From assembly GCF_003991425.1 (NCBI RefSeq), contig NZ_CP034346.1:6005501-6069500 (forward strand): a stretch of 64,000 nucleotides of DNA, read 5' to 3'. Both the position numbers and the translations under genes were made by a program. The notes below the pieces were generated by a model. It saw only the letters and a program-made list of their open reading frames with translations, ran no database searches and was not told the origin of the DNA. Below, piece after piece: positions 25,428 to 34,387 of this stretch (the stretch's first letter is position 1; each line of letters starts with the position of its first letter). Origin of the DNA: Paenibacillus lutimineralis (lineage in GTDB: Bacteria > Bacillota > Bacilli > Paenibacillales > Paenibacillaceae).

Positions 25428-27392
25428 TTAAATGATGACCGATACCTTCCCATTGATGAAGGCCACTGTATCGAAGTTGGTGTAAACCCATGTTTCTATC
25501 GTCTTGCCGCTTTCCATTACTGTGCTTTTTCCGGCAGGCTCCCCCCAAGAAAACAATACTTGCTCCTTTGTCATCCCATAGTCAATTTTCCCTGCCTTGA
25601 TTTTATTCCAGACCGAAGCCGACCATTTATATTTCTTATATGGATCATAATTCAAGAAGCTGTACCCGTCACTAAACAGCTGTGAGACACTGGCGGAGGA
25701 CAACACGTCGCTTTTCAGCGTTTTACCTGAAGCAGATTTGAAGACAACCACAAAGCCGCCGGAGTCGTCAGGCAAAATATCCGTGACCGTAACTTTCGAG
25801 AAGCGTTCCCATCCCAGAAAATCATTGACCCAGTAGCTTTTTCCGATATATTTAACCAAACTGCCTTGCATGGCTTTTTTGACCAGAGATGCGGTTTCCT
25901 GCGATACGATGGTCATTTCGGCGTCGCCAAAAGAAATGTTCGCCTGTCTCCATTTACTATCCCACTTCACGGTCGCGCCAAGCCTATCTGTAAACAGCGA
26001 AGCTGGAATCAGCATTTCGCCCTTTTCCGTAACAGGCGCTGTTTTTAAAGCAATATTTTCTCCATTAAGTTTGGCATTCTTATCCTTTACCTTAAAAAAT
26101 AACGATGTATCGCCAAGTTTGACGTCGAGTCCTCCATTCAGGGCAGAGGTCGTGCCGCCCAAAGCTTGAAACACTGATTTAGCGGGCACGTAGACTACGC
26201 CGCCGATCATCTTGGCATATTTCAGATTGCTGCGCAAACTGGCGGAAATCGTAACCGTTTCTGAGATACCACTCGAGGAGATCGTCACCTTTGATACGCC
26301 TACGCCTAGCGCCTTAAGACTGCCATCCGATTCGATACGGAGCAAATGAGGTTTATCAACCGTTATGTTAGCGGCGGCGGTGACAACTTTAATGTTTGCT
26401 CCGTTCGTGTAGGCTTCTTGAATATTCACATTAACAGTATCACCCACAAAAGGATTTAACTCGGATGTGGACACAGTTAATTTACTCACCCGGGGCACCT
26501 CAACTGGCTTGACCTCTCCCCTGGCATACAATAGCCAACTGCCGTCACTCAATTGAGCGTAAAAATTGTCCAAATCAGTAAGTACTCTTGTCTTAACGAC
26601 TTTGCTTAACCCAGATACTTGGTTAGTGAGTTTGACCCTGTCTTTGTAATTCCCCGTCATCCATACCGTTCCATCCTTGCGAGTTACTAACAGCGCATCT
26701 GTAGGATGTTCTGCTGTCTTTGCGGCAAATTCGATATTCAACGCATCCTCAGTGACGGTATAAGGAATAAAGTTGCCTCTATCATCGAATTCGTAGGTTT
26801 GATATAAGACAACCTTTCCGCTGCCGTACAACAAGGCAACGCGGCTATCATATACAGCCATTGCTGTTACGGAAGAAGCATCGGGAAGGGTTGCCAGTTT
26901 CTTAAAGACCCCTAGTTTATACGGATCTTCAAAAAGCAATTCCCCATTTTTACTTAGGGCCGCCATCTGCTTGCTGCCATAACCAATAAGCGCGATGTTT
27001 TCGAGATTTTTGACTTTTCCTGCACTATCCCAGACCGTTCCGTCGCTTTTCAGCCAATAAGGACCCGCAGCCTGCTTCACTCCCGATTGACCCTCTACCG
27101 CATGCGGAGCGGTTCCGATATCCCATTCCACAAGCTTCCCGTCTGATGTTACGCCTAAACCGGAATAGACATTGCTGGAAGTAAACGCATCTACATGACC
27201 CTGCGTCCGAATCAACCGTTCACCATCGATCGTAGACCAAATTGTGCCGTTGTCCATCAGTATCGTATTTTCTCGGATGATGTCTTTAATTTTCATTTCT
27301 CCGTTAGCGCTTGCCGTCCCATTTCCCCAAGTTCCTTGTCCGATTCCAAGAATCAAGCTGATTGAGACAATCCAACTCAACGTTTTTCTCAT
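25428..27392 (-). CDS. Secreted RCC1-like / copper-amine-oxidase-N-like protein
   Basis: A 654-residue exported protein. A signal peptide (about 1-29, ending TASAN) is followed by a region of RCC1-like repeats (LKSDGTVW, TRKDGTVW, LSKNGELLFE, TSDGKLVEW), probably a beta-propeller (about 35-300). Next comes an Ig-like bacterial domain (about 305-390) and a copper-amine-oxidase-N-like domain (about 395-490: VYVPAKSVFQALGG, GEMLIPASLFTDRLGATVKWD). The last 160 residues are unassigned, with a YGMTKEQVLFSWGEP segment like SmpA/OmlA-type lipoproteins. Despite the domain name no oxidase active site is present. Paenibacilli carry many such mosaics, thought to be surface or wall-linked. The function is unknown. 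Monocistronic; ATG after AAGAAGGAG. Confidence 0.75.
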   Translation of the reverse strand: MRKTLSWIVSISLILGIGQGTWGNGTASANGEMKIKDIIRENTILMDNGTIWSTIDGERLIRTQGHVDAFTSSNVYSGLGVTSDGKLVEWDIGTAPHAVEGQSGVKQAAGPYWLKSDGTVWDSAGKVKNLENIALIGYGSKQMAALSKNGELLFEDPYKLGVFKKLATLPDASSVTAMAVYDSRVALLYGSGKVVLYQTYEFDDRGNFIPYTVTEDALNIEFAAKTAEHPTDALLVTRKDGTVWMTGNYKDRVKLTNQVSGLSKVVKTRVLTDLDNFYAQLSDGSWLLYARGEVKPVEVPRVSKLTVSTSELNPFVGDTVNVNIQEAYTNGANIKVVTAAANITVDKPHLLRIESDGSLKALGVGVSKVTISSSGISETVTISASLRSNLKYAKMIGGVVYVPAKSVFQALGGTTSALNGGLDVKLGDTSLFFKVKDKNAKLNGENIALKTAPVTEKGEMLIPASLFTDRLGATVKWDSKWRQANISFGDAEMTIVSQETASLVKKAMQGSLVKYIGKSYWVNDFLGWERFSKVTVTDILPDDSGGFVVVFKSASGKTLKSDVLSSASVSQLFSDGYSFLNYDPYKKYKWSASVWNKIKAGKIDYGMTKEQVLFSWGEPAGKSTVMESGKTIETWVYTNFDTVAFINGKVSVII

Positions 27393-27571
27393 TGCCTTTG
27401 CTCCTTCTTTCTAAGATCGATATAGCCCACTTCCTTTACTTCGAGGGTAGAAAGCCCCAATCCTTCCTATATTCAACAAATACCTAAAATGTCGATCGTT
27501 CATTTCCCCCTTCTCATCTCGATGAATTCAGATATAATAGATGTAATTTTAAGACAAAAAGAGGGGTCACA

Positions 27572-29338
27572 ATGAAGCGCTGGCTAGCTAGCTCACTCAA
27601 GCACAAACTGTCATTTATGCTCGTCTGCTCGCTACTGATTCCGCTGCTGCTATTAGGAGTCGTCTCTTATCAATTGGCCTCATCGGTCACTGAGGAGAAG
27701 GCTAAGCAGTCCGGTATGAACACGTTGCGGCAGATCCGTACCAATCTGGAATTCATCGTCCTGGATGCAGAGAATATGTCGGTATTCCTGATCGGACACA
27801 GCGATACGCAGAAATATCTCACCCGGAACGACAATGATGCTAACGAATATTTGAAGATGATTGGCTTCCTCACCAACCTGGCCTTCTCCAAAAAATATAT
27901 ATCCGACATTACGATCCAACCGAATGGTGCAAGGCCCACCCTGTCCACCTTCTTCAACTATACTGTAACCCGTTCCGGTGCCCCGGATCCGTTAAAGACA
28001 GATCCCAACTACTATGCGGATCATCCTAAGTATTGGACATCTCTATATGAGAATGAGACGATAAATGGTCCGGAACGAGTCATTTCACTGGTGCGGCCAG
28101 TCCGGAATATCAACAACTTCAGAACGCTTGGGACTCTGACAATCAGCCTGAATGAAGAGGTTATCTCCACCTATCTGAAGACATCGGGACTTGTCAGTAA
28201 CGGGTACGTCCTGCTGCTCGACTCTGACGGCGTCATCATCTCGGGGGGTGAACCAAAGTGGCTGAGGCACAAAGCGACTGATCTGTTTCCTGGTTTAACG
28301 ATCTCACGTGATGGCAGCGTTGTAAGCGGTTACGGTAAAGGCGAGGACAAGAAGACGATTCTATTTGACCAGATCCCAGGTGTTAATTGGACCTTGATGG
28401 GCGTCATTCCTTACAGCGAGTATAAGGCGCAGAACCGCTTCGTACTCTCGCTAACAGCGATCGCGCTGACGATCTCAATCATCCTGCTGGTCGGACTTGT
28501 GCTCTATCTTGTACATCGTGTAACAAGACCTCTCTCTCGCTTATCCGCCGTGCTTAAGAGCGCCAACCCGGACGGAGAGATGCCTAGATTCCCAGTAACA
28601 ACGACGGATGAGATCGGCCAGCTGATGCATACCTATAATAAATTCAGCAACCGAATTGCCCACTTGACCGAACAGGTGAGAGAGAATGAAGCCCGGAAGA
28701 AGGAGGCCGATATGAGGGCTTTGCAGGCCCAGATCAATCCCCACTTCTTATACAACACATTGTCTTCGGTCCACTGGATGGCCTTAATGAACAAAGATGA
28801 ACGGATTGCAGAAATGGTTGGGTCGCTGAGCGATTTTCTCAGATTCAGTCTGAACAGCGGGGAGGAATTCTGTGCCGTCTCACAAGAGATTGCCCATGCC
28901 CGGCACTATGCACAGATCCAATCGATCCGCTTCCCCGACCAATTCGAGATTCACTTCATCATTCACCCTGCCCTGGATCAGCAGAGGATGCTGAAGCTTC
29001 TGCTGCAGCCTCTAATCGAGAATGCACTGATCCATGGCATCCAGAAGCAACAGCAGCCAGGCACGATCCATGTTATCGCCGATCATATCGACGGTTATAT
29101 GAAATTCACAGTTGAGGATACGGGCATTGGCATGGAGAAGGAGACGCTAAGAGCGCTGCGAGAGCAGCTTGATTCTGCACTATACCGGGATGATACGTCC
29201 GGCAGCTACGGGCTGAGGAATGTCCAACGCAGGCTCGTGCTTCATTATGGTATGGATTCCCGCTTAACAATAGACAGCGTACCGGGTCAAGGCACCAAAG
29301 CGACATTTATGATACCGGTCAAGGAGGCAAGGAAATGA
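27572..29338 (+). CDS. Sensor histidine kinase, YesM type
   Basis: A 588-residue membrane kinase. Helix one (about 15-34), an extracytoplasmic Cache-like sensor of about 255 residues, helix two (about 292-316) and a HAMP domain (317-370) precede the His_kinase domain with the phospho-acceptor INPHFLYNTLSSVHW. The ATPase core has LLLQPLIENALIHG, EDTGIGM and GSYGLRNVQRRL. These kinases sense sugars or oligosaccharides, usually with the neighbouring binding protein. A TATAAT hexamer at 27533 marks the promoter. Overlaps the YesN-type regulator by four bases (ATGA). Together with the downstream ABC importer it should form a sugar-sensing set. Confidence 0.93.
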   Translation: MKRWLASSLKHKLSFMLVCSLLIPLLLLGVVSYQLASSVTEEKAKQSGMNTLRQIRTNLEFIVLDAENMSVFLIGHSDTQKYLTRNDNDANEYLKMIGFLTNLAFSKKYISDITIQPNGARPTLSTFFNYTVTRSGAPDPLKTDPNYYADHPKYWTSLYENETINGPERVISLVRPVRNINNFRTLGTLTISLNEEVISTYLKTSGLVSNGYVLLLDSDGVIISGGEPKWLRHKATDLFPGLTISRDGSVVSGYGKGEDKKTILFDQIPGVNWTLMGVIPYSEYKAQNRFVLSLTAIALTISIILLVGLVLYLVHRVTRPLSRLSAVLKSANPDGEMPRFPVTTTDEIGQLMHTYNKFSNRIAHLTEQVRENEARKKEADMRALQAQINPHFLYNTLSSVHWMALMNKDERIAEMVGSLSDFLRFSLNSGEEFCAVSQEIAHARHYAQIQSIRFPDQFEIHFIIHPALDQQRMLKLLLQPLIENALIHGIQKQQQPGTIHVIADHIDGYMKFTVEDTGIGMEKETLRALREQLDSALYRDDTSGSYGLRNVQRRLVLHYGMDSRLTIDSVPGQGTKATFMIPVKEARK

Positions 29339-30897
29339 TTCGATTATTAATCGTAGACGATGAAGTTATCATTCGGAATGGATTAAGCACCGTGATTGAC
29401 TGGCAGGGGCTTGGGTTCACTTTACTGACCCCGGCCGCATCTGCCGAGGAAGCCCTGGATCGGATCGTAGAGGAGAAGCCGCATGTGATTCTGACAGACA
29501 TCCGTATGGCTGGCAAGAGCGGACTTGATCTCGCCCGAGAAGCGCAAATGATCAACCCGCAGATCGAGACGATCATCCTGACCGGCTACGATGATTTCAA
29601 GTATGCACAGCAGGCTATCCGCTTCGGCGTGAGTGATTATCTGCTGAAGACGAGCCGACCGGAGGAGATCATTCGGACGGTGATGAAGGCGAAGCAGCAT
29701 ATATTGCAGCGTCGCGAGAATGCCCGGCAGGACTATACTCACCGCCTGACCTACCGCAATCGCCTACTGGAGCGTCTGCTGACAGATCAAGTCGGTGAGG
29801 ATTCCCTGATCGACGAATGCGCTCAGCACCTGCCGCATATTCAGCTCAGTCCTCCAACAGCCGGTTCGCTGCAGGTCGTCATTGTGACCACGAATGGCTG
29901 GGGACCTCAAGCGCAAATTCGAAGCCGTCTACTCTTTGCTGTAGATAACTGTCTGAACAATTTATTGGATTGCGAGACCCTACTGCGGAGTGATGACATT
30001 GCTTTGGTGCTGAGGAGTACAACCGCTGCGGAAGGTCGGACCCTGCTCAAGCAAGCGGCTTCGCAAATCCGCCAGATTCTAAAATGCGAAATGTCCGCCG
30101 CCATCGGTATGGAAGTCAGCCATGTCAGAGACTTGCATAAGTCCTACAATCAAGCGATCTATGCTTCTTCCTTCCAGGGATTGATCGATATGCATGACCT
30201 TATTACATATGAGCAGGTGCAAGACCGTAGCGGAGGACGAACCGTATGCTCGCTGGAAGAGGAAGCCGAGTTGGCCCGTCTGCTGCAAAGCGATGGTTCG
30301 GTCGAACTGAAGGCGTGGGTAACGGATACTGTTAGTAAGCAGCTTCATAACCCGGAGCTAACACCCGATTCACTGCGCGCATTTCTTATCTCGATTGTCG
30401 TATCCGGCCATCGTTGGCTTGAACGAGTGATGCGGGCAATCGGTAAAAGCGATCTCCCCTCGCTTCTATCCGCGAAGGAACTGCCAAAATCATTCCGTCT
30501 GGTCGCCGATCCAGCCGAGACCCTGTTCCAGCATTTGATCGCGATTCGCGACGCTTACCACAAGTCCGCCGCAGCTGGCCCATCCTCTTACATACAGCAA
30601 TCCGTTGCTTACATTCAAGAGCACCTCGATTGCAATATTTCGCTGCAGCAGGTGGCTGGTGCCGTGCACCTGCATCCCCACCATTTTAGTGAAGTGTTTA
30701 AGCGGGAGATGGGAATGAACTATTTGGAGTTCGTAACACGGGAGAGAATGCGAAGAGCTGAGGAACTGCTTACCCAATCCCCCGCCAAAATTAGCGATAT
30801 CGCCAAGCGGGTAGGATATGAAGATATTAAATACTTCGGTCAACTGTTCAAGAAGCATACAGGCAAGACGCCCTCTGAATTCCGCAGCAAAATCTGA
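29335..30897 (+). CDS. AraC-type response regulator, YesN type
   Basis: A 520-residue regulator. The receiver (1-120) has the acidic pair Asp8-Asp9, the phospho-acceptor Asp55 (ILTDIRM) and a Lys in YLLKTSRPEE. A central region of about 280 residues follows. The C-terminal double helix-turn-helix of the AraC class (about 420-518) has VAGAVHLHPHHFSEVFKREM and ISDIAKRVGYEDIKYFGQLF. It is phosphorylated by the coupled YesM-type kinase and most likely activates the ABC importer genes just downstream. The ATG follows AAGGAGG. Confidence 0.93.
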   Translation: MIRLLIVDDEVIIRNGLSTVIDWQGLGFTLLTPAASAEEALDRIVEEKPHVILTDIRMAGKSGLDLAREAQMINPQIETIILTGYDDFKYAQQAIRFGVSDYLLKTSRPEEIIRTVMKAKQHILQRRENARQDYTHRLTYRNRLLERLLTDQVGEDSLIDECAQHLPHIQLSPPTAGSLQVVIVTTNGWGPQAQIRSRLLFAVDNCLNNLLDCETLLRSDDIALVLRSTTAAEGRTLLKQAASQIRQILKCEMSAAIGMEVSHVRDLHKSYNQAIYASSFQGLIDMHDLITYEQVQDRSGGRTVCSLEEEAELARLLQSDGSVELKAWVTDTVSKQLHNPELTPDSLRAFLISIVVSGHRWLERVMRAIGKSDLPSLLSAKELPKSFRLVADPAETLFQHLIAIRDAYHKSAAAGPSSYIQQSVAYIQEHLDCNISLQQVAGAVHLHPHHFSEVFKREMGMNYLEFVTRERMRRAEELLTQSPAKISDIAKRVGYEDIKYFGQLFKKHTGKTPSEFRSKI

Positions 30898-30902
30898 AAG
30901 TT

Positions 30903-30979
30903 GGATTCAAGAGTCGATGCCGGGGTCGCTTCCTGATTTGCTTCGTGATTAATAATGAAATTTTTGAACTCCCTTTGAA
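30903..30979. repeat. Interspersed element, diverged half copy (B)
   Basis: This stretch aligns over about 70 bases, with one gap, to the reverse complement of the left half of the element at 38031-38202 (shared blocks CGATGCCG, CTTCGTGAT, TTTTTGAAC). It lies between the response regulator and the sugar-binding protein gene, immediately after the regulator stop. Confidence 0.7.
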
Positions 30980-31076
30980 TATCCGAATTTTATCCCCCCT
31001 TGTGCTGGATATTGTCCCCTTCTGCCCGGCAGCGCCTGCTCTTATACTGAACCTAATATATAAAGGAGGGGAAGTC

Positions 31077-32423
31077 GTGAAGAAATTATTGTTACTTACA
31101 TTGATGTTCGTATTTACGGTTTCATTGATCGGTTGCTCTAGCGGGAATAATCAAACCGCCAATTCGGGGAAAACCCCGGCGTCCAGCAACGGAAATTCCA
31201 CCAAGAAGAACGAAGAGAAAGTGAAGCTGTCCTTATGGCATAACTTCACCGGGAATGACCTTCGCGCCACGATGATGCGGGATCAAATCGATAAATTCCA
31301 GAAGGATCATCCAAATATCGAGCTCGATATTCAGGCCATCCCGCCGGACGGATATAAGACACGTCTGAAGACTGTTGCAGCAGCCAATGAGATGCCGGAT
31401 GTGTTCATGATGTGGCCAGGAGCGATGACAAAGGAATTCCATGATGGCGGCCTGATTCAGCCAATCAACGCCCTGCTGGATAGCAAACCGGAATGGAGAG
31501 ACGGATATTTGCCAGGTTCCTTCGATTCCTTCACCATCGACGGCAATATCTATAGCGCTACGCTCGGGCTGACGCCTACATCGATTCTTTTCTATAACAA
31601 AGCAATTCTTAATCAGTACAATCTTGAAGTTCCAAAAACCTGGGATGAATTGTTGAATGCGGTCAAGGTAATCAAAGAAGGTGGAATGACACCGATCGCT
31701 CTCGGTAATAAGGCCGCTTGGCTCGCACAATCCAGTATCATCAGCTCGCTAGCTGACCGTGTAACCGGAACGGAATGGTTCCAGAAGGCAGCCGCGCAAG
31801 ACGGGGCTAAGTTTACAGATCCGGAATTCGTGGAAGCGCTAACTTATCTGCAGGATCTCTGGAAAGCTGGCGCCTTCCAGGAAGGCTTCAACAGCATCGA
31901 CAACACACAAATGGAAGTCATGTTCGCTCAAGGGCAAGCTGCCATGATGATCAACGGCGGATGGGCACTCTCCAACTTGGCCGCCAACGCGACGCCTGAG
32001 CAGTTGAAGGATATGGGTGCTACGGTTCTGCCTTCGATCCCTGGCGGCAAAGGCAACCCGAACTCCCTCTCCGGCGCGCTAGGATCAGCCTTTGGACTAA
32101 GCAGCAAGGTTGAGGACAACCGACTGCAAGCCGCATATGATCTGATCTATGCCTTGTCTGGACCAGAGGTACAAAAGATGACGCTCGACAGCAGTAACCT
32201 AGTCAGCTATAAGGCTGAACTGGATGAAAGCAAGGTATCACCGATATTCAGCGAGGTTTATAAGCTGGTTAACAGTGTCGAACGGACTCCGGTGTACGAC
32301 GGCGTTATGACTTCCGCCGGTTCAGACGCTGTAAACAACGGCCTGCAGGAACTGTTAATGGGTGGAGATCCGCAGAAGATCGCGCAGAAGATTCAAGATG
32401 CGCAGGCAACATCCTTGCAATAA
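31077..32423 (+). CDS. Sugar ABC transporter substrate-binding lipoprotein
   Basis: A 448-residue family 1 extracellular solute-binding protein. The signal (VKKLLLLTLMFVFTVSLIGC) ends in a lipobox with Cys20. The start is GTG 31077, seven bases after AAAGGAGGGG; the frame is open further upstream but without a ribosome site. A Ser/Asn/Lys linker leads into the two-lobed body (SLWHNFTGNDLR, NEMPDVFMMWPG, ILFYNKAILNQYNLEVPKTW, MMINGGWALSNL). It captures a sugar or oligosaccharide at the cell surface and hands it to the two permeases that follow. The upstream kinase/regulator pair likely induces it. Substrate unknown. Confidence 0.92.
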   Translation: MKKLLLLTLMFVFTVSLIGCSSGNNQTANSGKTPASSNGNSTKKNEEKVKLSLWHNFTGNDLRATMMRDQIDKFQKDHPNIELDIQAIPPDGYKTRLKTVAAANEMPDVFMMWPGAMTKEFHDGGLIQPINALLDSKPEWRDGYLPGSFDSFTIDGNIYSATLGLTPTSILFYNKAILNQYNLEVPKTWDELLNAVKVIKEGGMTPIALGNKAAWLAQSSIISSLADRVTGTEWFQKAAAQDGAKFTDPEFVEALTYLQDLWKAGAFQEGFNSIDNTQMEVMFAQGQAAMMINGGWALSNLAANATPEQLKDMGATVLPSIPGGKGNPNSLSGALGSAFGLSSKVEDNRLQAAYDLIYALSGPEVQKMTLDSSNLVSYKAELDESKVSPIFSEVYKLVNSVERTPVYDGVMTSAGSDAVNNGLQELLMGGDPQKIAQKIQDAQATSLQ

Positions 32424-32464
32424 ATAGGACGACTACTAATCACCTATCAAGTTCCTTAGCTCGA

Positions 32465-32497
32465 TTCGGAAAGCGCATAACCTTGGCGCTTTCCGAA
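32465..32497 (+). terminator. Intercistronic hairpin after the binding-protein gene
   Basis: A 12-pair perfect stem (TTCGGAAAGCGC at 32465-32476 and its complement at 32486-32497) without a strong T-run. It lies between the binding protein and the first permease. Such hairpins usually give partial termination or 3' protection so that the binding protein is made in excess. Confidence 0.65.
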
Positions 32498-32516
32498 ATT
32501 GTTTAGGAGGATGATT

Positions 32517-33392
32517 ATGACAGCAAAGGCCCGTATCCGGGGAGTCATCATTGTCGGCCTCTTGCCGGCATTGCTCATATTTTGTTTCTTCGTGATCGTT
32601 CCGATTATATGGTCCGCTTGGTACGGATTCTATGATTGGAAAGGCATCGGCGCGATGAAGTTCATCGGCTTCGGCAATTATGCAGAGATTATCCAGGACC
32701 CTGTCTTCGCTAAATCTCTGCGTAACAATCTCATCGTGGTGGCCGCGTCTGTATTCGGACAGGTCCCTATCGCTCTAGCCCTGGCGTTAGTGCTACGGCA
32801 GAGCACATTATATCAACGAATTATCCGTTCGGTCGTATTCCTGCCTATGGTGCTGTCTTCCGTCGTTATCGGTATCATTTGGGGATACATTTATCATCCT
32901 CAGATCGGGATTCTTAACTCCCTGCTGGACTGGATCGGACTTGGCACATGGAAGCAGGCCTGGTTGTCTAATCCGAGCATATCGATGTACATGTTAGCGA
33001 TTCCGATCATTTGGAATTTCATTGGTCCCTACATGATCATGTATATCGCTGCCCTGCAGAATATTCCGTCGGAGATCGAAGACGCATCTGCCATTGACGG
33101 GGCGAAACCGATGCGGATGCTGTTCTCCATCCGGATTCCGATGATCTGGGATACGATTAAAGTAACTATTGTGCTGTGTATATCCGGCAGTCTGAAGACA
33201 TTCGATCTAATCTATGTCATGACGGGCGGCGGACCGGCTCATTCAACGGAATTGCTCGCCTCTTATATGTACAACAATACATTCAGTATCTACCGCTTCG
33301 GCTACGGCAGTGCAATCTCGACTTCGATAATTATCATTAGTATGGTCTTAATCGCCGGCAGCCAACTTCTCATGAGAAGAAATACTCGATAA
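32517..33392 (+). CDS. Sugar ABC transporter permease (MalF type)
   Basis: A 291-residue inner-membrane permease with six helices. The EAA loop that docks on the ATPase is visible as EIEDASAIDGAKPMRMLFSI. The start is ATG 32517 (MTAKARIRG), six bases after AGGAGG. Pairs with the MalG-type permease 18 bases downstream. No ATPase gene is present in the operon, so a shared MsmX-type ATPase elsewhere must energise it, as in B. subtilis sugar importers. Confidence 0.92.
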   Translation: MTAKARIRGVIIVGLLPALLIFCFFVIVPIIWSAWYGFYDWKGIGAMKFIGFGNYAEIIQDPVFAKSLRNNLIVVAASVFGQVPIALALALVLRQSTLYQRIIRSVVFLPMVLSSVVIGIIWGYIYHPQIGILNSLLDWIGLGTWKQAWLSNPSISMYMLAIPIIWNFIGPYMIMYIAALQNIPSEIEDASAIDGAKPMRMLFSIRIPMIWDTIKVTIVLCISGSLKTFDLIYVMTGGGPAHSTELLASYMYNNTFSIYRFGYGSAISTSIIIISMVLIAGSQLLMRRNTR

Positions 33393-33409
33393 GGAGGCCT
33401 GAGCCGATT

Positions 33410-34285
33410 ATGCAAACCCCGGTTGAACTAAAAAATGCATTGCCGGAGCACCGGCCTGCTCCTAAGATCAAACTGTCGCGCGGAATTCTCAATGTCCTGT
33501 TATCGATCTACGGCTTTGTAACACTCTATCCACTGGTTTGGCTGTTTCTTAGCGCATTCAAGTCAAACCCGGAATTTTATGAATTTCCGTTTGGTCTGCC
33601 AAAGGAATGGCATTTGGAGAACTTCGCCGATGCCTGGAACGTGGCCAGAATGGGAGTCTCCTTCAAGAACTCCTTCATTGTTACGATCGTCGCCTTGATA
33701 CTTACTTTGGTATTTGGCGCAATGGCCGCCTTCGTGTTGTCACGCTTCAAATTCCGTGGCAAGGTAGCTGCTATGGGGCTCTTCCTACTGGGCATGCTGA
33801 TTCCAATCCATAGTACGCTGGTCCCTTTATTCATTATGATGAAGAAAATACATCTGCTCGACACTTACGGAGCGCTTATTTTCCCATATACCGCCTTTGA
33901 GCTGTCTCTAGCTATCTTCGTTACGATCGCATATATGTCTTCGATCCCGAAGGAAATGGAGGAAGCCGCATTAATTGATGGAACCGGCTACTGGGGCTTC
34001 TTCTTCCGCGTCATGCTGCCGCTCTCCGCACCGGCACTGGCAACGGTTGGCATTCTCGCCTTCCTGCGCTTCTGGAATGACTTCGCCTTCGCGCTCGTCT
34101 TCATCAGCAAGCCAGCATTGCAGACCCTGCCGCTTAGTCTGTCCATGTTCGCCACCGGGTATATGACAGACTACCGTCTCACCTTCGCCGCACTATCGCT
34201 GGCCGTCATCCCGACGATTGTCGTGTACCTGCTGTTCCAGGAACAGGTCATGAAGGGAATGGTCGCCGGTGCTGTCAAAGGCTAA
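33410..34285 (+). CDS. Sugar ABC transporter permease (MalG type)
   Basis: A 291-residue permease with six helices and the EAA loop EMEEAALIDGTGYWGFFFRV. It ends with QEQVMKGMVAGAVKG, the usual C-terminus of this subfamily. The ribosome site GGAGG is 12 bases before the ATG, slightly long. It forms the heterodimeric channel with the preceding permease and is followed by a strong terminator. Confidence 0.92.
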   Translation: MQTPVELKNALPEHRPAPKIKLSRGILNVLLSIYGFVTLYPLVWLFLSAFKSNPEFYEFPFGLPKEWHLENFADAWNVARMGVSFKNSFIVTIVALILTLVFGAMAAFVLSRFKFRGKVAAMGLFLLGMLIPIHSTLVPLFIMMKKIHLLDTYGALIFPYTAFELSLAIFVTIAYMSSIPKEMEEAALIDGTGYWGFFFRVMLPLSAPALATVGILAFLRFWNDFAFALVFISKPALQTLPLSLSMFATGYMTDYRLTFAALSLAVIPTIVVYLLFQEQVMKGMVAGAVKG

Positions 34286-34306
34286 TCTATAAGAATACAG
34301 GACAAA

Positions 34307-34343
34307 GCAGCCCGCAGGTCATCATTATCGACCTGCGGGCTGC
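34307..34343. terminator. Terminator of the sugar importer operon
   Basis: A 14-pair perfect stem (GCAGCCCGCAGGTC at 34307-34320 with 34330-34343), followed by CCTATTTT. Lies between convergent operons. Confidence 0.88.
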
Positions 34344-34387
34344 CCTATTTTCGCTCGCCATAGTATATGTTTGAACTACCTCTGAAA

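Noticed and set aside
25428..27392. Reading this gene as a copper amine oxidase
   Set aside because: Only the N-terminal accessory domain is present; there is no catalytic domain or topaquinone site.
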